DNA of 64,000 bases from Candidatus Hodarchaeota archaeon (GTDB taxonomy: Archaea; Asgardarchaeota; Heimdallarchaeia; Hodarchaeales; YT1-039). This document shows positions 23,241-33,097 of this stretch, piece by piece (positions within the stretch are counted from its first letter, which is position 1; every line of letters begins with the position of its first letter). The translations under genes were made by a program, and so were the position numbers. The stretch covers positions 1 through 64,000 of the forward strand of contig JAEOTF010000134.1 in NCBI GenBank assembly GCA_016840025.1, read 5' to 3'. The notes beneath the pieces were generated by a model that was given only the letters and a program-made list of their open reading frames with translations, made no database searches and was not told where the DNA came from.

Positions 23241-24520
23241 CAGTACTTCGTCATCCCCCTCTCAAACTCCGCTTTGTGGTCAGAAACACCTGAATATGCC
23301 ATGAATTCACTACAAATTCGCAAAAAGTGTCCGCCGTATACGTTTTATCGGTTTCAACCCGTTTACTCATAGGTTTAATCCATTGCAATGGTGCTTTAAA
23401 ATAACACCAGAGGTTACAAAGCCAAAATGCAAAGGATACAAGTACAAAGCGAATTGTTGGATGTTGAGAACAACTGAAGGCTTGAAATCGATGCATCATG
23501 CGGTAGTATGTTTCTATACAAAAACGACGTTGATAAGCTTTCTTAGCTTCTTGTACCGTAAGTGAAGCGCTGGCTGAAAGGGCAAGTACACGAATCTGCC
23601 CTTTTCCTTGCCATAATACTAAACAAATGGGACAAGGCATCTTTGTATGGCGTTTTTTTATCACATGCGGAATTATACAGCCTTTATGTTTGTCTTTACT
23701 TTGAGTCAAATAGGTCGTAGCGAGAGACTTAAGATTACCTCGTAAATGCGCGCGAATCACAAACGAAGTATTCTGTTCTTGAAACCAGCTGATTAAATCT
23801 CGGATGTAAAATTCTCCATCAGCTAACACCAAAGTGACTTTCTCTTGAGCGATCCAAGGAGCCAAAAGGGTCTGAACGAGCTGTGTTATCTTTCCCCGTT
23901 CAGCAACTAATTTTACCGCTAATGTAATTGGTGTAGGGGCATTAAGCCAGAGGACACTAATAAAGCCAAAAAACTGGTTGGTACTACATTTCGGAAGACT
24001 TTTAATGATATACTCACCAGGATGTTGAGCATAGTTGGGATCCATGTGAAAATCCATCGCAAGCACCATTCCTTTTTTTCTGGCCCTTTGAAAGGGGTGA
24101 GGGAGGAAATCTAGGAACCTATGAAATTTGAGTTGTTGAATTTCGGTTATTTCTTCAAGATCTGCCCGTCTAATCCATCGTAATATGGACTCACCTGCAG
24201 GACAGATCTGGCCCCTTTCTCTTAACTCCTTTGTCTTCCGTGAAATCGATGTACGAGTCATACTTGCGAGTGTTAGAAGTGTCCATAGATTTTTTTGTGT
24301 ATAATGTGAAGACGAGGGTAACTTGATGGCTAATGGCTCTAATTTTGTAAGAGTTTTCACCACAAAGTTTATTAGATGTGGACTATTGTAAGCTTTTCGT
24401 GGTGGGTATCGTGGTAACTTTTTGTTGGCAAACATAATTACTACGAGCTATCCACCATATTAAAAGGATTATGTCGGATGTAATAAATTTTCATTAAGAA
24501 AAAAAAATGACGAAGTACTG
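23241..24520 (-). mobile_element. Intact insertion sequence, ISH3/IS4-superfamily type
   Basis: This 1,280-bp element is bounded by perfect 14-bp terminal inverted repeats CAGTACTTCGTCAT (23241-23254) and ATGACGAAGTACTG (24507-24520). It is flanked by a 5-bp target duplication ATTTA (23236-23240 and 24521-24525). One transposase frame fills it and its stop codon lies within the left repeat. Intact ends and frame suggest recent insertion. Confidence 0.93.
23251..24435 (-). CDS. DDE transposase of the IS
   Basis: This 394-aa transposase has an N-terminal helix-turn-helix region (TLASMTRTSISRKTKELRER, about 55-75) and an RNase H-like DDE core. The likely triad is D128 (VLAMDFH), D206 (LVLADGEFYIRD) and E308 in YQRRFCIETYYRM, whose Y-x2-R-x3-E spacing is the IS4-superfamily C1 signature. 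It catalyses cut-and-paste movement of its own element. The frame is complete, with no stop or frameshift. The fit to the archaeal ISH3 family (size about 1.2-1.5 kb, 4-5 bp duplications) is good, but I could not compare sequences. Confidence 0.92.
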   Translation of the reverse strand: MFANKKLPRYPPRKAYNSPHLINFVVKTLTKLEPLAIKLPSSSHYTQKNLWTLLTLASMTRTSISRKTKELRERGQICPAGESILRWIRRADLEEITEIQQLKFHRFLDFLPHPFQRARKKGMVLAMDFHMDPNYAQHPGEYIIKSLPKCSTNQFFGFISVLWLNAPTPITLAVKLVAERGKITQLVQTLLAPWIAQEKVTLVLADGEFYIRDLISWFQEQNTSFVIRAHLRGNLKSLATTYLTQSKDKHKGCIIPHVIKKRHTKMPCPICLVLWQGKGQIRVLALSASASLTVQEAKKAYQRRFCIETYYRMMHRFQAFSCSQHPTIRFVLVSFAFWLCNLWCYFKAPLQWIKPMSKRVETDKTYTADTFCEFVVNSWHIQVFLTTKRSLRGG

Positions 24521-24525
24521 ATTTA
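24521..24525. repeat. Target-site duplication, right copy
   Basis: ATTTA directly follows the right inverted repeat of the IS and matches 23236-23240. Confidence 0.85.
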
Positions 24526-24616
24526 AGGAGAGGAGGATATCAATTATCTCAATGAGTCAAAAAATAAGATAATAACTTAAAACCTCTAAATTTGATTTAT
24601 TTCACAGGCACTAATA

Positions 24617-24769
24617 GGAACCGTGGCATAGTATGGATAGTGCCAAATGGCGAATTTCCATTAAAAAGCTGCTTTTGGCGTCAATTGCGCCTGGCTTCGG
24701 ACAATGACTGGGATACTGCCAATCAACCGTAACAGGATGTCGCAGGTTCAAATCCTGCCGGTTCCGCCA
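24617..24769 (+). tRNA. Intron-containing tRNA, probably tRNA-Arg(TCG)
   Basis: The acceptor GGAACCG (24617-24623) pairs perfectly with CGGTTCC (24759-24765), followed by discriminator G and encoded CCA. The D-arm is GCAT-loop-GTGC and the T-arm GCAGG-TTCAAAT-CCTGC. The 153-nt span is about 75 nt too long. Removing 24645-24689 (45 nt, after position 26) and 24701-24730 (30 nt, at 37/38) leaves stem CCTGG/ACAGG (one mismatch), loop CTTCGGA, anticodon TCG and the G15-C48 pair. The tRNA itself is sure; introns and isotype are my reconstruction. Confidence 0.85.
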
Positions 24770-24919
24770 TTTTTTGGATTAGAATAAACATAACGAATAT
24801 CCAACTTTTATAAATAACAGGCAAGTTAGAATAATTCGTTAAAAAAGATGTTCTGTAGGGATTTTAAGAACTAACAGACAGAGCAATAAGCTAATTTACT
24901 AAAATATGAGAAATTAGGG

Positions 24920-24957
24920 GAAAAAAAGGAAAAAAAGCATAGGAGCTCTAGTGAGCT
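24920..24957 (-). terminator. Hairpin plus T-tracts after the HTH/PH-like membrane gene
   Basis: Read on the minus strand, AGCTC-ACTA-GAGCT (24957-24944) is followed within about eight bases by two runs of T (24936-24921). This begins 21 bp after the stop of the minus-strand gene at 24978. The form matches an intrinsic terminator; archaeal termination mainly needs the T-tracts. Confidence 0.5.
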
Positions 24958-24977
24958 GACTTTTGTGAATTCTCAAC

Positions 24978-25940
24978 TTATGTGATCTGACTTACATTAT
25001 TTGCTCTCCACATCATAAGGGTTCGAGCATGTTTCTTTCGCCAACCTAATGACTTCAATTGTACACTTCTTAGTACATAAAATAGCTCTCTTGGGAAGGG
25101 CATATTTTTAAAAACAAAGGGTAGTTTTCTTCCTGGGACTGATAATTTAATGTCGCCGCGTGGAACCCCTGCAAAATAATTCCATATCTTTTGAACAGAG
25201 GATATATCTAATGAAAGGCCACGGATTCGACCTCGGGGAACACGACCTGAGAATTCATCTGCATAGCTTGTATCAAAACTTACACCACTTTGGGAACCTA
25301 CTATTACGCTGTATCGCTCTCTACCATAAGCTTTAACAAGATTTTCGAGAGCATCGACTATAACTAAGCTAAAAAGAAAGAGGAACAACAGAAAAGGAGC
25401 AATAGTTGAATTAATCCCAGTATCTAATTTATTAGGATCAGGCAATTCATCATAAAGGAATTCATAAAAAGCGTCAAAACCAATAAAATCATGAAAGACA
25501 ACCAGTGCATCAAAGATTAAAGTAAGAATTATGACACCATAAATCGCAAAGAATTCCAAATGACTCAAGAAAGGCTCCTGATATCCACCATAAAGCAAGT
25601 TATCATTTTTAGTTATACGTTCCGCTCGCATGACATCACGCTCGGTAAGGAACACAAGAGGGTTATCCATGCGATACCAGCCCCTTTTGGCCTTTCTAAT
25701 GATATTGTTTCGCGCTAGATTGTCCATCTTTTCCTCAGCAGAGTGGGTGTCGATGTCCATGAGTTTGGCTACATTAGCAGGTTTGAAACTCCTTTCATCA
25801 AGGAATTTTGTACAAATTGTATCGAGTACTTCCCTACTAAGGGGATCCATAGGATCCAAATGCTTTGAGATTGTCACACCAATAAAGAAACCTATCATTG
25901 CTAAAAAATAATACAGTATCCAGACGTCTTCAAGCATCAC
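24978..25940 (-). CDS. Membrane protein with HTH domain and PH-like cytosolic domain
   Basis: This 320-aa protein has an N-terminal membrane helix (8-25). A winged-helix-like segment follows (about 35-110, KFLDERSFKPANVAKLMDID and MDNLARNNIIRKAKRGWYRM). Two to three membrane helices (about 127-150 and 183-205) come next. The C-terminal region (about 218-310) has a beta-rich PH-like (bacterial PH) pattern: YSVIVGSQSGVSFD, RIRGLSLDISSVQKI, IKLSVPGRKLPFVF, and the closing helix PRELFYVLRSVQLK. I do not know its function. It stands alone and ends in a terminator-like hairpin. Confidence 0.7.
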   Translation of the reverse strand: MMLEDVWILYYFLAMIGFFIGVTISKHLDPMDPLSREVLDTICTKFLDERSFKPANVAKLMDIDTHSAEEKMDNLARNNIIRKAKRGWYRMDNPLVFLTERDVMRAERITKNDNLLYGGYQEPFLSHLEFFAIYGVIILTLIFDALVVFHDFIGFDAFYEFLYDELPDPNKLDTGINSTIAPFLLFLFLFSLVIVDALENLVKAYGRERYSVIVGSQSGVSFDTSYADEFSGRVPRGRIRGLSLDISSVQKIWNYFAGVPRGDIKLSVPGRKLPFVFKNMPFPRELFYVLRSVQLKSLGWRKKHARTLMMWRANNVSQIT

Positions 25941-26063
25941 TCGAATCTCCTATGTTTTTTTTTAAAGAATAAGTGTACGAATACTTCTTGTTATCCATTA
26001 ATTCATTCAAATATATTCTTTTTCTTGTGTTGATGGAATAGTATTACAAACCCAACTTTTTAC

Positions 26064-26627
26064 TTAAAAGTCCTGCCAATTATGTTTTGAGATCAAATAG
26101 TGAAGAAAAAGTAGTAATCCTGCCAATCCTATTCCTACAATGCATATTGAGAGCCCTATCCCTAATTGAAAACTTGCTTTTTCTTTAAATTCGCCGAAAG
26201 AATAAAATTCATTCTTTTCATTGATCATCGTCTGATACTCGGCAAATCCTCCTGCTCCTATTGATGCTAACAAACAAACTCCACCCGAAAGCCCTATACA
26301 TATAATTATGAGAATTTGGGCAGTATTTTCACGTCTTAAAGAGAATAATGGAGGTAATATGGGAATTAAACTATCAACCGCTACAATTATCAATCCTAGT
26401 ACGGACATAAAAAGTATATAAGAAAGAAAAACATCGGTAACTAGTAATGATTGATGTTCAAGTCCAGAGTCCCCAGGCCAATTTGCGGGGATTTGTACAT
26501 CTATCCATATTAAGAAGGGAGCGATGAATAAAGCGATTATGGAACTTAATGCGACTAATAATAGGGGATACATAGGTAATGGTCTTTTTTGTTGCTTAGA
26601 CATGCTACGTCCTTCAGTGGTCATCAA
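26064..26627 (-). CDS. Four-helix membrane protein, unknown
   Basis: This 187-aa protein has about four membrane helices (17-40, 62-92, 103-125 and 150-178) and a short basic N-terminus. I see no motif. Its start overlaps the end of the phosphoribosyltransferase-like gene by 14 bp on the same strand, so the two are translated as a unit. ATG 26627 gives an N-terminus of nine extra residues compared with ATG 26603 (MSKQQKRPL). Confidence 0.65.
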   Translation of the reverse strand: MMTTEGRSMSKQQKRPLPMYPLLLVALSSIIALFIAPFLIWIDVQIPANWPGDSGLEHQSLLVTDVFLSYILFMSVLGLIIVAVDSLIPILPPLFSLRRENTAQILIIICIGLSGGVCLLASIGAGGFAEYQTMINEKNEFYSFGEFKEKASFQLGIGLSICIVGIGLAGLLLFLHYLISKHNWQDF

Positions 26628-27315
26628 TGGTTTCTTTTTGATCCAAGAATTCGCGCGTATCTAGCCCCGATGGCATATCATTGCCCCATGCGACTTTAAT
26701 ATCGGCGTTATAATCTGTTAAAACACCATAGATGGGCGCTTCTCCAAGTTGTCTGATTTTTGTTAGAAGACAAAGAGTTACAGTTTTATCCACTTCAATC
26801 TCGAGTTCTTCAGCTACTTCATGTATGTGTTCAATCACTGCTTCTAGGTTCTCTCCATCGTCAACAATTAAATCGTCTATAAGAAGAAAAGAGGTCTTCG
26901 AACCGCTATACTCGGCTAATTTATCTTCAAATGCGGGATCAGAGTACTCTTCGTACACAGATTCATCCTCATAAGGAAGGGGATTTACTTTTGGTTTCCA
27001 GTATGTCCATATAAAATCATCAAGTTGGCTTTCAAGTGCATCCAACAAAATAAACCCCCCTCGCGTTACCCATACGACAATCCAAGATTTCCCCGAAAGA
27101 GATTTTAAAAAGGGTTTCCAGTCTTTATTAGCCCAATCAAGAATTGAGTGAAAGGCAAGGGTGGTATATTCAGGATCTTCAATTGGTGGTCCTTCATCAT
27201 GGATGAACAACCCTAATGCTTCTCCAAGTTCTTCTAGAAACTCGTTATACCATTCCTTCTCTTGTTCGAGGATTGCTTCAGCAATTTCTGAGCCTTTTTT
27301 ACTGAGGAAGAACAC
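26614..27315 (-). CDS. Phosphoribosyltransferase-like protein
   Basis: This 233-aa protein has the type I PRTase core. WIVVWVTRGGFILLDALESQL (about 77-97) matches the 'V-RGG---A-AL' loop, and TSFLLIDDLIVDDGENLEAVIEHI (about 141-164) matches the PRPP-binding signature (hydrophobic-x-DD-x-x-x-DG-T). The usual T in the last position is N. The N-terminal 60 residues are helical and acidic. Substrate is unknown; regulatory PRTases also carry this motif. It overlaps a small membrane protein gene and lies 97 bp upstream of cdc48 on the same strand. Confidence 0.7.
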   Translation of the reverse strand: MFFLSKKGSEIAEAILEQEKEWYNEFLEELGEALGLFIHDEGPPIEDPEYTTLAFHSILDWANKDWKPFLKSLSGKSWIVVWVTRGGFILLDALESQLDDFIWTYWKPKVNPLPYEDESVYEEYSDPAFEDKLAEYSGSKTSFLLIDDLIVDDGENLEAVIEHIHEVAEELEIEVDKTVTLCLLTKIRQLGEAPIYGVLTDYNADIKVAWGNDMPSGLDTREFLDQKETIDDH

Positions 27316-27411
27316 GATTTGATCCTCTTTCTATTTAGTCGTTCCTTTACAAAATCTGTTGAGTCTAGTGTGAGAACGAAAATTCATATTTAAAGTAAGT
27401 TCTTAAAAAAA

Positions 27412-29706
27412 TCAGAGATATTCTGCAAACTCTTCTACAGCTTTGATAACTTCTTTTCCGACAATTCTATCCCTTATCTTCTCATATTGGTCTGTCACAG
27501 TTTTATCCACTGATGGACGAACAATTTTCATTGCATTTTCAAAATCTGCGTGAGTTACTAACCGTGAACGAATATCTTTCCTGAGAGATGTCATAACTGC
27601 TTCCATACAGATATTAGCGATATCTGCACCTACATAGCCTTCGGTTTGTTTAGCAAGTTTTTCTAAGACAACATCAGAAGCCAAATTCATCTTTTTAGTA
27701 TGAACATTGAAAATAGCTAACCGCTCATCTTCATTAGGAGCATTTACAAGAATGAGGCGGTCAAAACGACCCGCACGTAGCAAAGCAGGATCTAAGAGCT
27801 CAGGACGATTTGTTGCACCTATCAAAACAAGCCCTTTTGTATCTTCAATTCCATCAATTAGGGTTAATAGTTGGTTGACAATGGTGTCTGTCACAGATGA
27901 GCCTATTCGTGTTCCTCGGCGAGGGGCAATGGAATCAACTTCATCTAGGAAAATAATAGAAGGGGTAGCTTGACGAGCTTTTCGAAAAACTTCTCGAACT
28001 GCTCTTTCGGACTCACCTACCCACTTACTAAGAACTTCTGGTCCACGAATAGCAATAAAATTTGCTTCAGATTCATTAGCAACCGCTTTAGCAAGCAGCG
28101 TCTTACCTGTTCCAGGAGCCCCATAAAGCAAGACACCTGTGGGAGGACGTACACCGCTTTCTTTGAATGCTTCAGGATATTTAATTGGCCACTCCACTGC
28201 TTCTTTAAGTAAACCTTTTGTTTCTCCGAGACCACCAATATCATCCCAAGAAACTTGAGGGATTTGAATTAAGACTTCTCGTAGAGCGGATGGTTCAATG
28301 AGTTTCAAGGCAGCTTCAAAGTCTAGTGTTTCCACAGATAACTTCTCTAAGACTTCAGAACTAATTATTTCATCTTCTTCTAACTCTATTTCAGGCAAAA
28401 TTCGTCGTAATGCAAACATAGCTGCTTCTTTGGTTAATGCAGCAATATCTGTCCCCACAAATCCATGTGTTTTATCTGCAAAATAATCTAGATTTATATC
28501 ATGCCCAAGTGGCATTCCTCTTGTATGTATTCCTAAAATTTCGCGCCGACCATGTCTATCAGGGACACCCAATTCAATCTCTCGATCAAAACGTCCTGGG
28601 CGTCTAAGGGCAGGGTCAAGAGCATTAGGACGATTAGTAGCAGCTAAAACAATAACTTTTCCTCTTGTCATGAGCCCATCCATTAAAGCAAGCAGTTGAG
28701 CTACCACCCGCCGCTCAACCTCGCCAGTAACCTCTTCTCGTTTGGGAGCAATACTATCAATTTCATCAATGAAGATTATAGATGGTGCGTCTTTTTCTGC
28801 TCGATCAAAGATTTCTCGAAGTTTTTGCTCTGACTCGCCGTAAAATTTTGACATGATTTCGGGACCTGCAATCGGAATAAAATTAGCCTGGGATTCATTA
28901 GCTACTGCGCGGGCTATTAATGTTTTGCCGGTTCCAGGAGGACCGTGAAGTAAAATTCCTTTTGGAGGTTCAATACCAAGTCTTTCAAATAATTCAGGAT
29001 GTCTCATCGGGAGTTCAATCATTTCGCGAACCCTTACAAGTTCTTCACTAAGGCCACCTACATCCTCATAAGTGACTGAGCCAACCCCTGTACTTAGTTG
29101 AGGACTAGAAGGTTTTGTTTCAATCTTAGTACCCTTACCAATTTGAACTATCCCTTTTGGGCTTGTTGATATTACAATCAATCTAACCTCCCCTAAAGCA
29201 TAATGAGGCATATTGGCAAAACGGTCAAAGAATTCTCCGATATCTGCTGGCATGTTCATGGGTTGTCGGCGAATAGGTGCATTAATCGATAGAATATCCC
29301 CAGTTGTGACGGGACGGTTTGTTAAAACCTTTCTAATGTGATCTCCCGACCCAGATAGACGTAGATTAGGATCAGCTGGAGCAACTGCAATACTTCTAGC
29401 GGGAGACACAGAAGAAATTTTGGTAACTTGTACATTTTCTCCAATACCTGCACCCGCATTAGTACGAATAAGACCATCCATTCGAATAAGCCCTTTCCCC
29501 TTATCTTCGGGACGGCTTGGGATGGCTATTGCACCTGTTTTCTTTTTCCCCTGAATCTCTACAATATCACCTGTGGAAATTGAAATCTGTTTCATTGCAG
29601 CAGTATCTATCCTAACGAGGCCGCGACCCACAAGGTCTCTTCGGAGATCGGAGCTAATAGCTTCAGCAACCCGTAAGTTTAGTTTCTTTTGAGGATCACT
29701 ACTCAT
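27412..29706 (-). CDS. cdc48: Cdc48/p97/VAT AAA+ ATPase
   Basis: This hexameric unfoldase pulls proteins from complexes and membranes; in eukaryotes it works on ubiquitinated clients. From ATG 29706 it has 764 aa. The N-domain ([24 protein letters not shown], then the barrel) extends to about 185. D1 has Walker A GPPGTGKT and Walker [10 protein letters not shown]2 has GAPGTGKT and IIFLDEVD, with arginine fingers in both. There is no C-terminal HbYX that I can confirm (ends EFAEYL). The upstream frame from 29814 lacks homology, so I rejected the longer start. It lies 22 kb from the ubiquitin gene, so linkage to that system is only suggestive. Confidence 0.95.
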   Translation of the reverse strand: MSSDPQKKLNLRVAEAISSDLRRDLVGRGLVRIDTAAMKQISISTGDIVEIQGKKKTGAIAIPSRPEDKGKGLIRMDGLIRTNAGAGIGENVQVTKISSVSPARSIAVAPADPNLRLSGSGDHIRKVLTNRPVTTGDILSINAPIRRQPMNMPADIGEFFDRFANMPHYALGEVRLIVISTSPKGIVQIGKGTKIETKPSSPQLSTGVGSVTYEDVGGLSEELVRVREMIELPMRHPELFERLGIEPPKGILLHGPPGTGKTLIARAVANESQANFIPIAGPEIMSKFYGESEQKLREIFDRAEKDAPSIIFIDEIDSIAPKREEVTGEVERRVVAQLLALMDGLMTRGKVIVLAATNRPNALDPALRRPGRFDREIELGVPDRHGRREILGIHTRGMPLGHDINLDYFADKTHGFVGTDIAALTKEAAMFALRRILPEIELEEDEIISSEVLEKLSVETLDFEAALKLIEPSALREVLIQIPQVSWDDIGGLGETKGLLKEAVEWPIKYPEAFKESGVRPPTGVLLYGAPGTGKTLLAKAVANESEANFIAIRGPEVLSKWVGESERAVREVFRKARQATPSIIFLDEVDSIAPRRGTRIGSSVTDTIVNQLLTLIDGIEDTKGLVLIGATNRPELLDPALLRAGRFDRLILVNAPNEDERLAIFNVHTKKMNLASDVVLEKLAKQTEGYVGADIANICMEAVMTSLRKDIRSRLVTHADFENAMKIVRPSVDKTVTDQYEKIRDRIVGKEVIKAVEEFAEYL

Positions 29707-29887
29707 ATTTATTATCACCAAGAATTGGGAAGAGAAAATCATATCTATTGAAAGACCGAAGCTTCTTCTTTTTTCTAGTTTAATCTTAATTATTACTATA
29801 AAAAATAATTTCATTATCAGTTTTCAAGCAATTTCTTCATTTGTACCAAGATTAATAGGAAGATTTACGTGAAAAAGGTCGTTAAAC

Positions 29888-32800
29888 TTAAGAAATTTGC
29901 TGGATTTTGAGATTCACCGATTTTTTCTTGATAATCACTTCATCAACAGATAAGTTCACGGGAGCTTTGTCAAAAGTATCAAAAGTCGTTGCCAATGTTT
30001 CTGTACTGATATACTCTTTATGTATCTCAATTGTTTTTAGAAGTTGATCGTCAACAGTCTCGTAGTAAACAGCGATCTGATCTGCGACATGAAAGTCCTT
30101 TTCTTTTCGTAGATTTTGGATGTGTCGTACAAGTGTCCGCGCAAGGCCTTCCTGAATTAACGCCTCTGTTAAGGTAGTTTCTAACGCAACAACGAAATTC
30201 GAATCACCCATAACTGCTAAGCCTTCTTTTTCATTAGACCGAACTATAACTTCCTCTGGAGATAATTCAACTTTTTTGCCCTCTATTTCTAGTGTGATAG
30301 GTTGTGATTCGGATATACGATTGAAAACTTCTATAGGATTACTTTTTTCAAGAGCTTGTGCTAGAAATCGGACATCTTGCGTATATTTTGGGCCTACAAT
30401 TGCCATATTTAGTGTTAATTCATATTCTACTAAATTTGTCGCATCCTCAACATATACCAGCTTTTTAACATTCAGCTCCTTAAGAATCTCATTTTCTAAT
30501 TCCTCAAGTTTTATTAACTCAAGATTAGCTGGGTTAGTGGACCATACAAGGACACGTTGAAGCGGCTGACGGCCAATAATATCTTTTTTCGCTCTTACGC
30601 TTCGTCCTAAATAGATGATATTCAGAGTAGCATCAAAACGTTTCATTAGTTCCATGTCAATAAGCCTGTCATTGGGTTTTGGAAAACTGCAGTGATGAAC
30701 ACTAAGTGGAGCATTTGGATCTACTGAACGTACAAGATTTTGAAACATCATCTCTGTAAGAAAGGGGATAATAGGAGCTAAGATCCTTGTTAATGTCTCT
30801 AAAGTCTCGTACAAGGTAAAATAGCCTGCCTGTGCGTCTTTTTTATCTGAGCTACCCCAAAATCGGCTCCTATTCTGGCGAATATAAACATTAGAAAGGT
30901 CATCAATGAAAAATTCCGTTTTTTGAACTACTGAGCGGACATCATAGGCATCCATAGCTTTACTCGCCTCATCAACAAGTAATTGCAACTTACTCAATAA
31001 CCAACGATCAATAAGGGAGCGTTCAGAGACAGGAATTGGATCTTCTTTCAATGGATTAAAATCGTCAAGTTCAGCATTGCTGAAGAAGAAGGAATAAGTA
31101 TTCCATAAGTTTAGGAATTTTCTATGAGTGTTTTGTGCGATGGAGTAGCCAAATGGCAGATTTGTACGAATGCTTGCACTGGAGTAAATCCAGCGCATAA
31201 TGTCAGCGCCCATTTTCTCAATTGCTTCATCAAACCAGATAACATTACCTAAGGATCTATGCATGGCGCTGTACTGCTCATCTACTACAGACCCATAAGT
31301 TACAACAGTCCTATATGGGGCTTTTCCTGTCAAAGTCACACTCATAAAGAGTTGTGAGTAAAACCATAGCTTTACTTGCTCTATCATTTCCGAGACCATG
31401 TTGCTGGGATACCAATCCTCCCAATACTGCTTATTTTTCATGTAATTCAATGTTGAAAATGGAACAATACCCGCGTCCAGCCAACAATCCCCAATATCGG
31501 CGATACGACTTACATGTTTGTTACATGAAGGACATGCGATTTTTATATCATCTATCCAAGGCTTGTGCAGAGTTAAATCTTTCATACCCTCTTTTTCTGC
31601 TAAATCCAGACTATCTATTCCTTCAATCGCGCGTTCTTCTAATTCTTCTTTACTCGCAAGACAAGTGAAGTGACCACACTCGCATTCATAAAACGGTAAA
31701 GGTAATCCCCAGTAGCGTTTTCGGGAGATACACCAATCCCCCATATTATCTAACCAATCTTGCATTCTTTTTCCAGCATATTCAGGAATCCAGTTAACCG
31801 TACTGGCAGCTTCCTTCATTTTTGGTCTTATTTCATCACAAGAAATGAACCATTCGTCTGTAAGCCGAAAAACCAATTCTTCATGACAACGCCAGCAGAC
31901 TGGGTACCTATGAGTATATTCTTCAAGTTTATAGAGGTACCCTTTCTTTTTGAGTGAATCAAAGACTCTTTGTGCGCTTTCATCGACATGTGTACTGGTA
32001 AATTCCCCAAACTCTGGAAGAAAATAGCCATTCTCATCTAAAGGAGCAATTGCAGGTAAATCGTATTCTTTTCCTAGTTCAAAGTCTTCTGCACCACAAC
32101 CAGGAGCAATATGGACGATGCCAGTACCTTCGGTTGCGCCAACTTCTTCCCATAATACTACTTTATGAATCACATCCTTTTGAGCGGGAAGTTCGTCAAA
32201 AGGTCCTTTATATTCCCAACCTTCCATATCTGAACCAAGAATAGGATCGAGGATTTCATCCCGTGGGTCAATAATAGCGTTTAAGTTTTGAGAAACATAA
32301 TAGAGCTCATCACCGACTCTAACTCTTGAATACATGAGCTCAGGATGTACAGCAGCAGCTACATTCGATGTTAACGTCCAAGGAGTAGTTGTCCAAACAA
32401 ACAAATATTCTTTCTCTCGTCCTTTCAGGGGAAATCTAAGAAAGACAGAATCGTGTGTAAGATCTCTATACGAATCGATCAATTCATGTTGCGATAAGGA
32501 AGTACCACATCTCGCACACCATGGCATAACTTTATGCCCTTTATACAGCCATCCGTTTTCTTGACATTTCTTTAAAAAATGCCAAATGTGTTCAATATTA
32601 ATATCAGTGAATGTATAATAAGAACCAAGCCCATTAGGTCTAAGATTGTCCCAATCCATCCACATACCTAATCTGATGGACTGATCGGTAATTTTTTTTG
32701 CATATTCTTCTACTCGAGATCTACAGGCGCGTGAAAAATTTTTCAGGCCATAATTCATGATGTCTTTTTTGTTGTTTAGCCCCAAATTTTGCTCTACACC

Positions 32801-33097
32801 AACCTCTACCCATAACCCTTGACAATCGAAGCCATTCTGATACCTCTGATCGTGACCTAGCATAGCTTGATAACGTTGATAGACATCTTTGTAAGTACGA
32901 CCGAAAGCGTGATGAACCCCCATAGGATTATTTGCCGTGATAGGACCATCGAAAAAGCTATATCTAGAATTTCCTTTATTTTGCTCAAGAAGCGTTTCAA
33001 AGCATTTGTTTTCTTTCCAAAACTTTAAAATATCCTTTTCTAGGGATTGAAAGTCGGGGGTTCTTGGAATATTATTGAAACCTTGTTTATTGGCCAT
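29888..33097 (-). CDS. Isoleucyl-tRNA synthetase, variant with swapped GXHH signature
   Basis: This 1,069-aa class I enzyme has Rossmann halves, a CP1 editing domain (WTTTPWTLTSNVA), an ISRKRYWGLPLP motif and an anticodon domain. The ATP signature, normally HXGH, reads NPMGVHHAFGR: the first and third residues are exchanged (GVHH). The second signature is MHRSLGN instead of KMSKSLGN. A subset of bacterial IleRS with a GXHH motif is reported to be highly resistant to mupirocin. A canonical archaeal IleRS is encoded divergently 683 bp away, so this copy is a duplicate of distinct origin. Activity is likely but I cannot tell which copy is the housekeeping one. Confidence 0.9.
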   Translation of the reverse strand: MANKQGFNNIPRTPDFQSLEKDILKFWKENKCFETLLEQNKGNSRYSFFDGPITANNPMGVHHAFGRTYKDVYQRYQAMLGHDQRYQNGFDCQGLWVEVGVEQNLGLNNKKDIMNYGLKNFSRACRSRVEEYAKKITDQSIRLGMWMDWDNLRPNGLGSYYTFTDINIEHIWHFLKKCQENGWLYKGHKVMPWCARCGTSLSQHELIDSYRDLTHDSVFLRFPLKGREKEYLFVWTTTPWTLTSNVAAAVHPELMYSRVRVGDELYYVSQNLNAIIDPRDEILDPILGSDMEGWEYKGPFDELPAQKDVIHKVVLWEEVGATEGTGIVHIAPGCGAEDFELGKEYDLPAIAPLDENGYFLPEFGEFTSTHVDESAQRVFDSLKKKGYLYKLEEYTHRYPVCWRCHEELVFRLTDEWFISCDEIRPKMKEAASTVNWIPEYAGKRMQDWLDNMGDWCISRKRYWGLPLPFYECECGHFTCLASKEELEERAIEGIDSLDLAEKEGMKDLTLHKPWIDDIKIACPSCNKHVSRIADIGDCWLDAGIVPFSTLNYMKNKQYWEDWYPSNMVSEMIEQVKLWFYSQLFMSVTLTGKAPYRTVVTYGSVVDEQYSAMHRSLGNVIWFDEAIEKMGADIMRWIYSSASIRTNLPFGYSIAQNTHRKFLNLWNTYSFFFSNAELDDFNPLKEDPIPVSERSLIDRWLLSKLQLLVDEASKAMDAYDVRSVVQKTEFFIDDLSNVYIRQNRSRFWGSSDKKDAQAGYFTLYETLETLTRILAPIIPFLTEMMFQNLVRSVDPNAPLSVHHCSFPKPNDRLIDMELMKRFDATLNIIYLGRSVRAKKDIIGRQPLQRVLVWSTNPANLELIKLEELENEILKELNVKKLVYVEDATNLVEYELTLNMAIVGPKYTQDVRFLAQALEKSNPIEVFNRISESQPITLEIEGKKVELSPEEVIVRSNEKEGLAVMGDSNFVVALETTLTEALIQEGLARTLVRHIQNLRKEKDFHVADQIAVYYETVDDQLLKTIEIHKEYISTETLATTFDTFDKAPVNLSVDEVIIKKKSVNLKIQQIS

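Noticed and set aside
23104..23304. 66-codon frame across the IS left end
   Set aside because: It crosses the insertion boundary and is serine-rich antisense-like sequence, so it cannot be an ancestral gene.
24642..24679. Reading the AATGG-CCATT hairpin as the tRNA anticodon arm
   Set aside because: Its seven-base loop lacks T at position 33 and would leave 90 extra bases before the T-arm.
29707..29814. Long N-terminal extension of Cdc48
   Set aside because: The extra 36 residues are hydrophobic and lack similarity to the family; ATG 29706 starts the normal N-domain.
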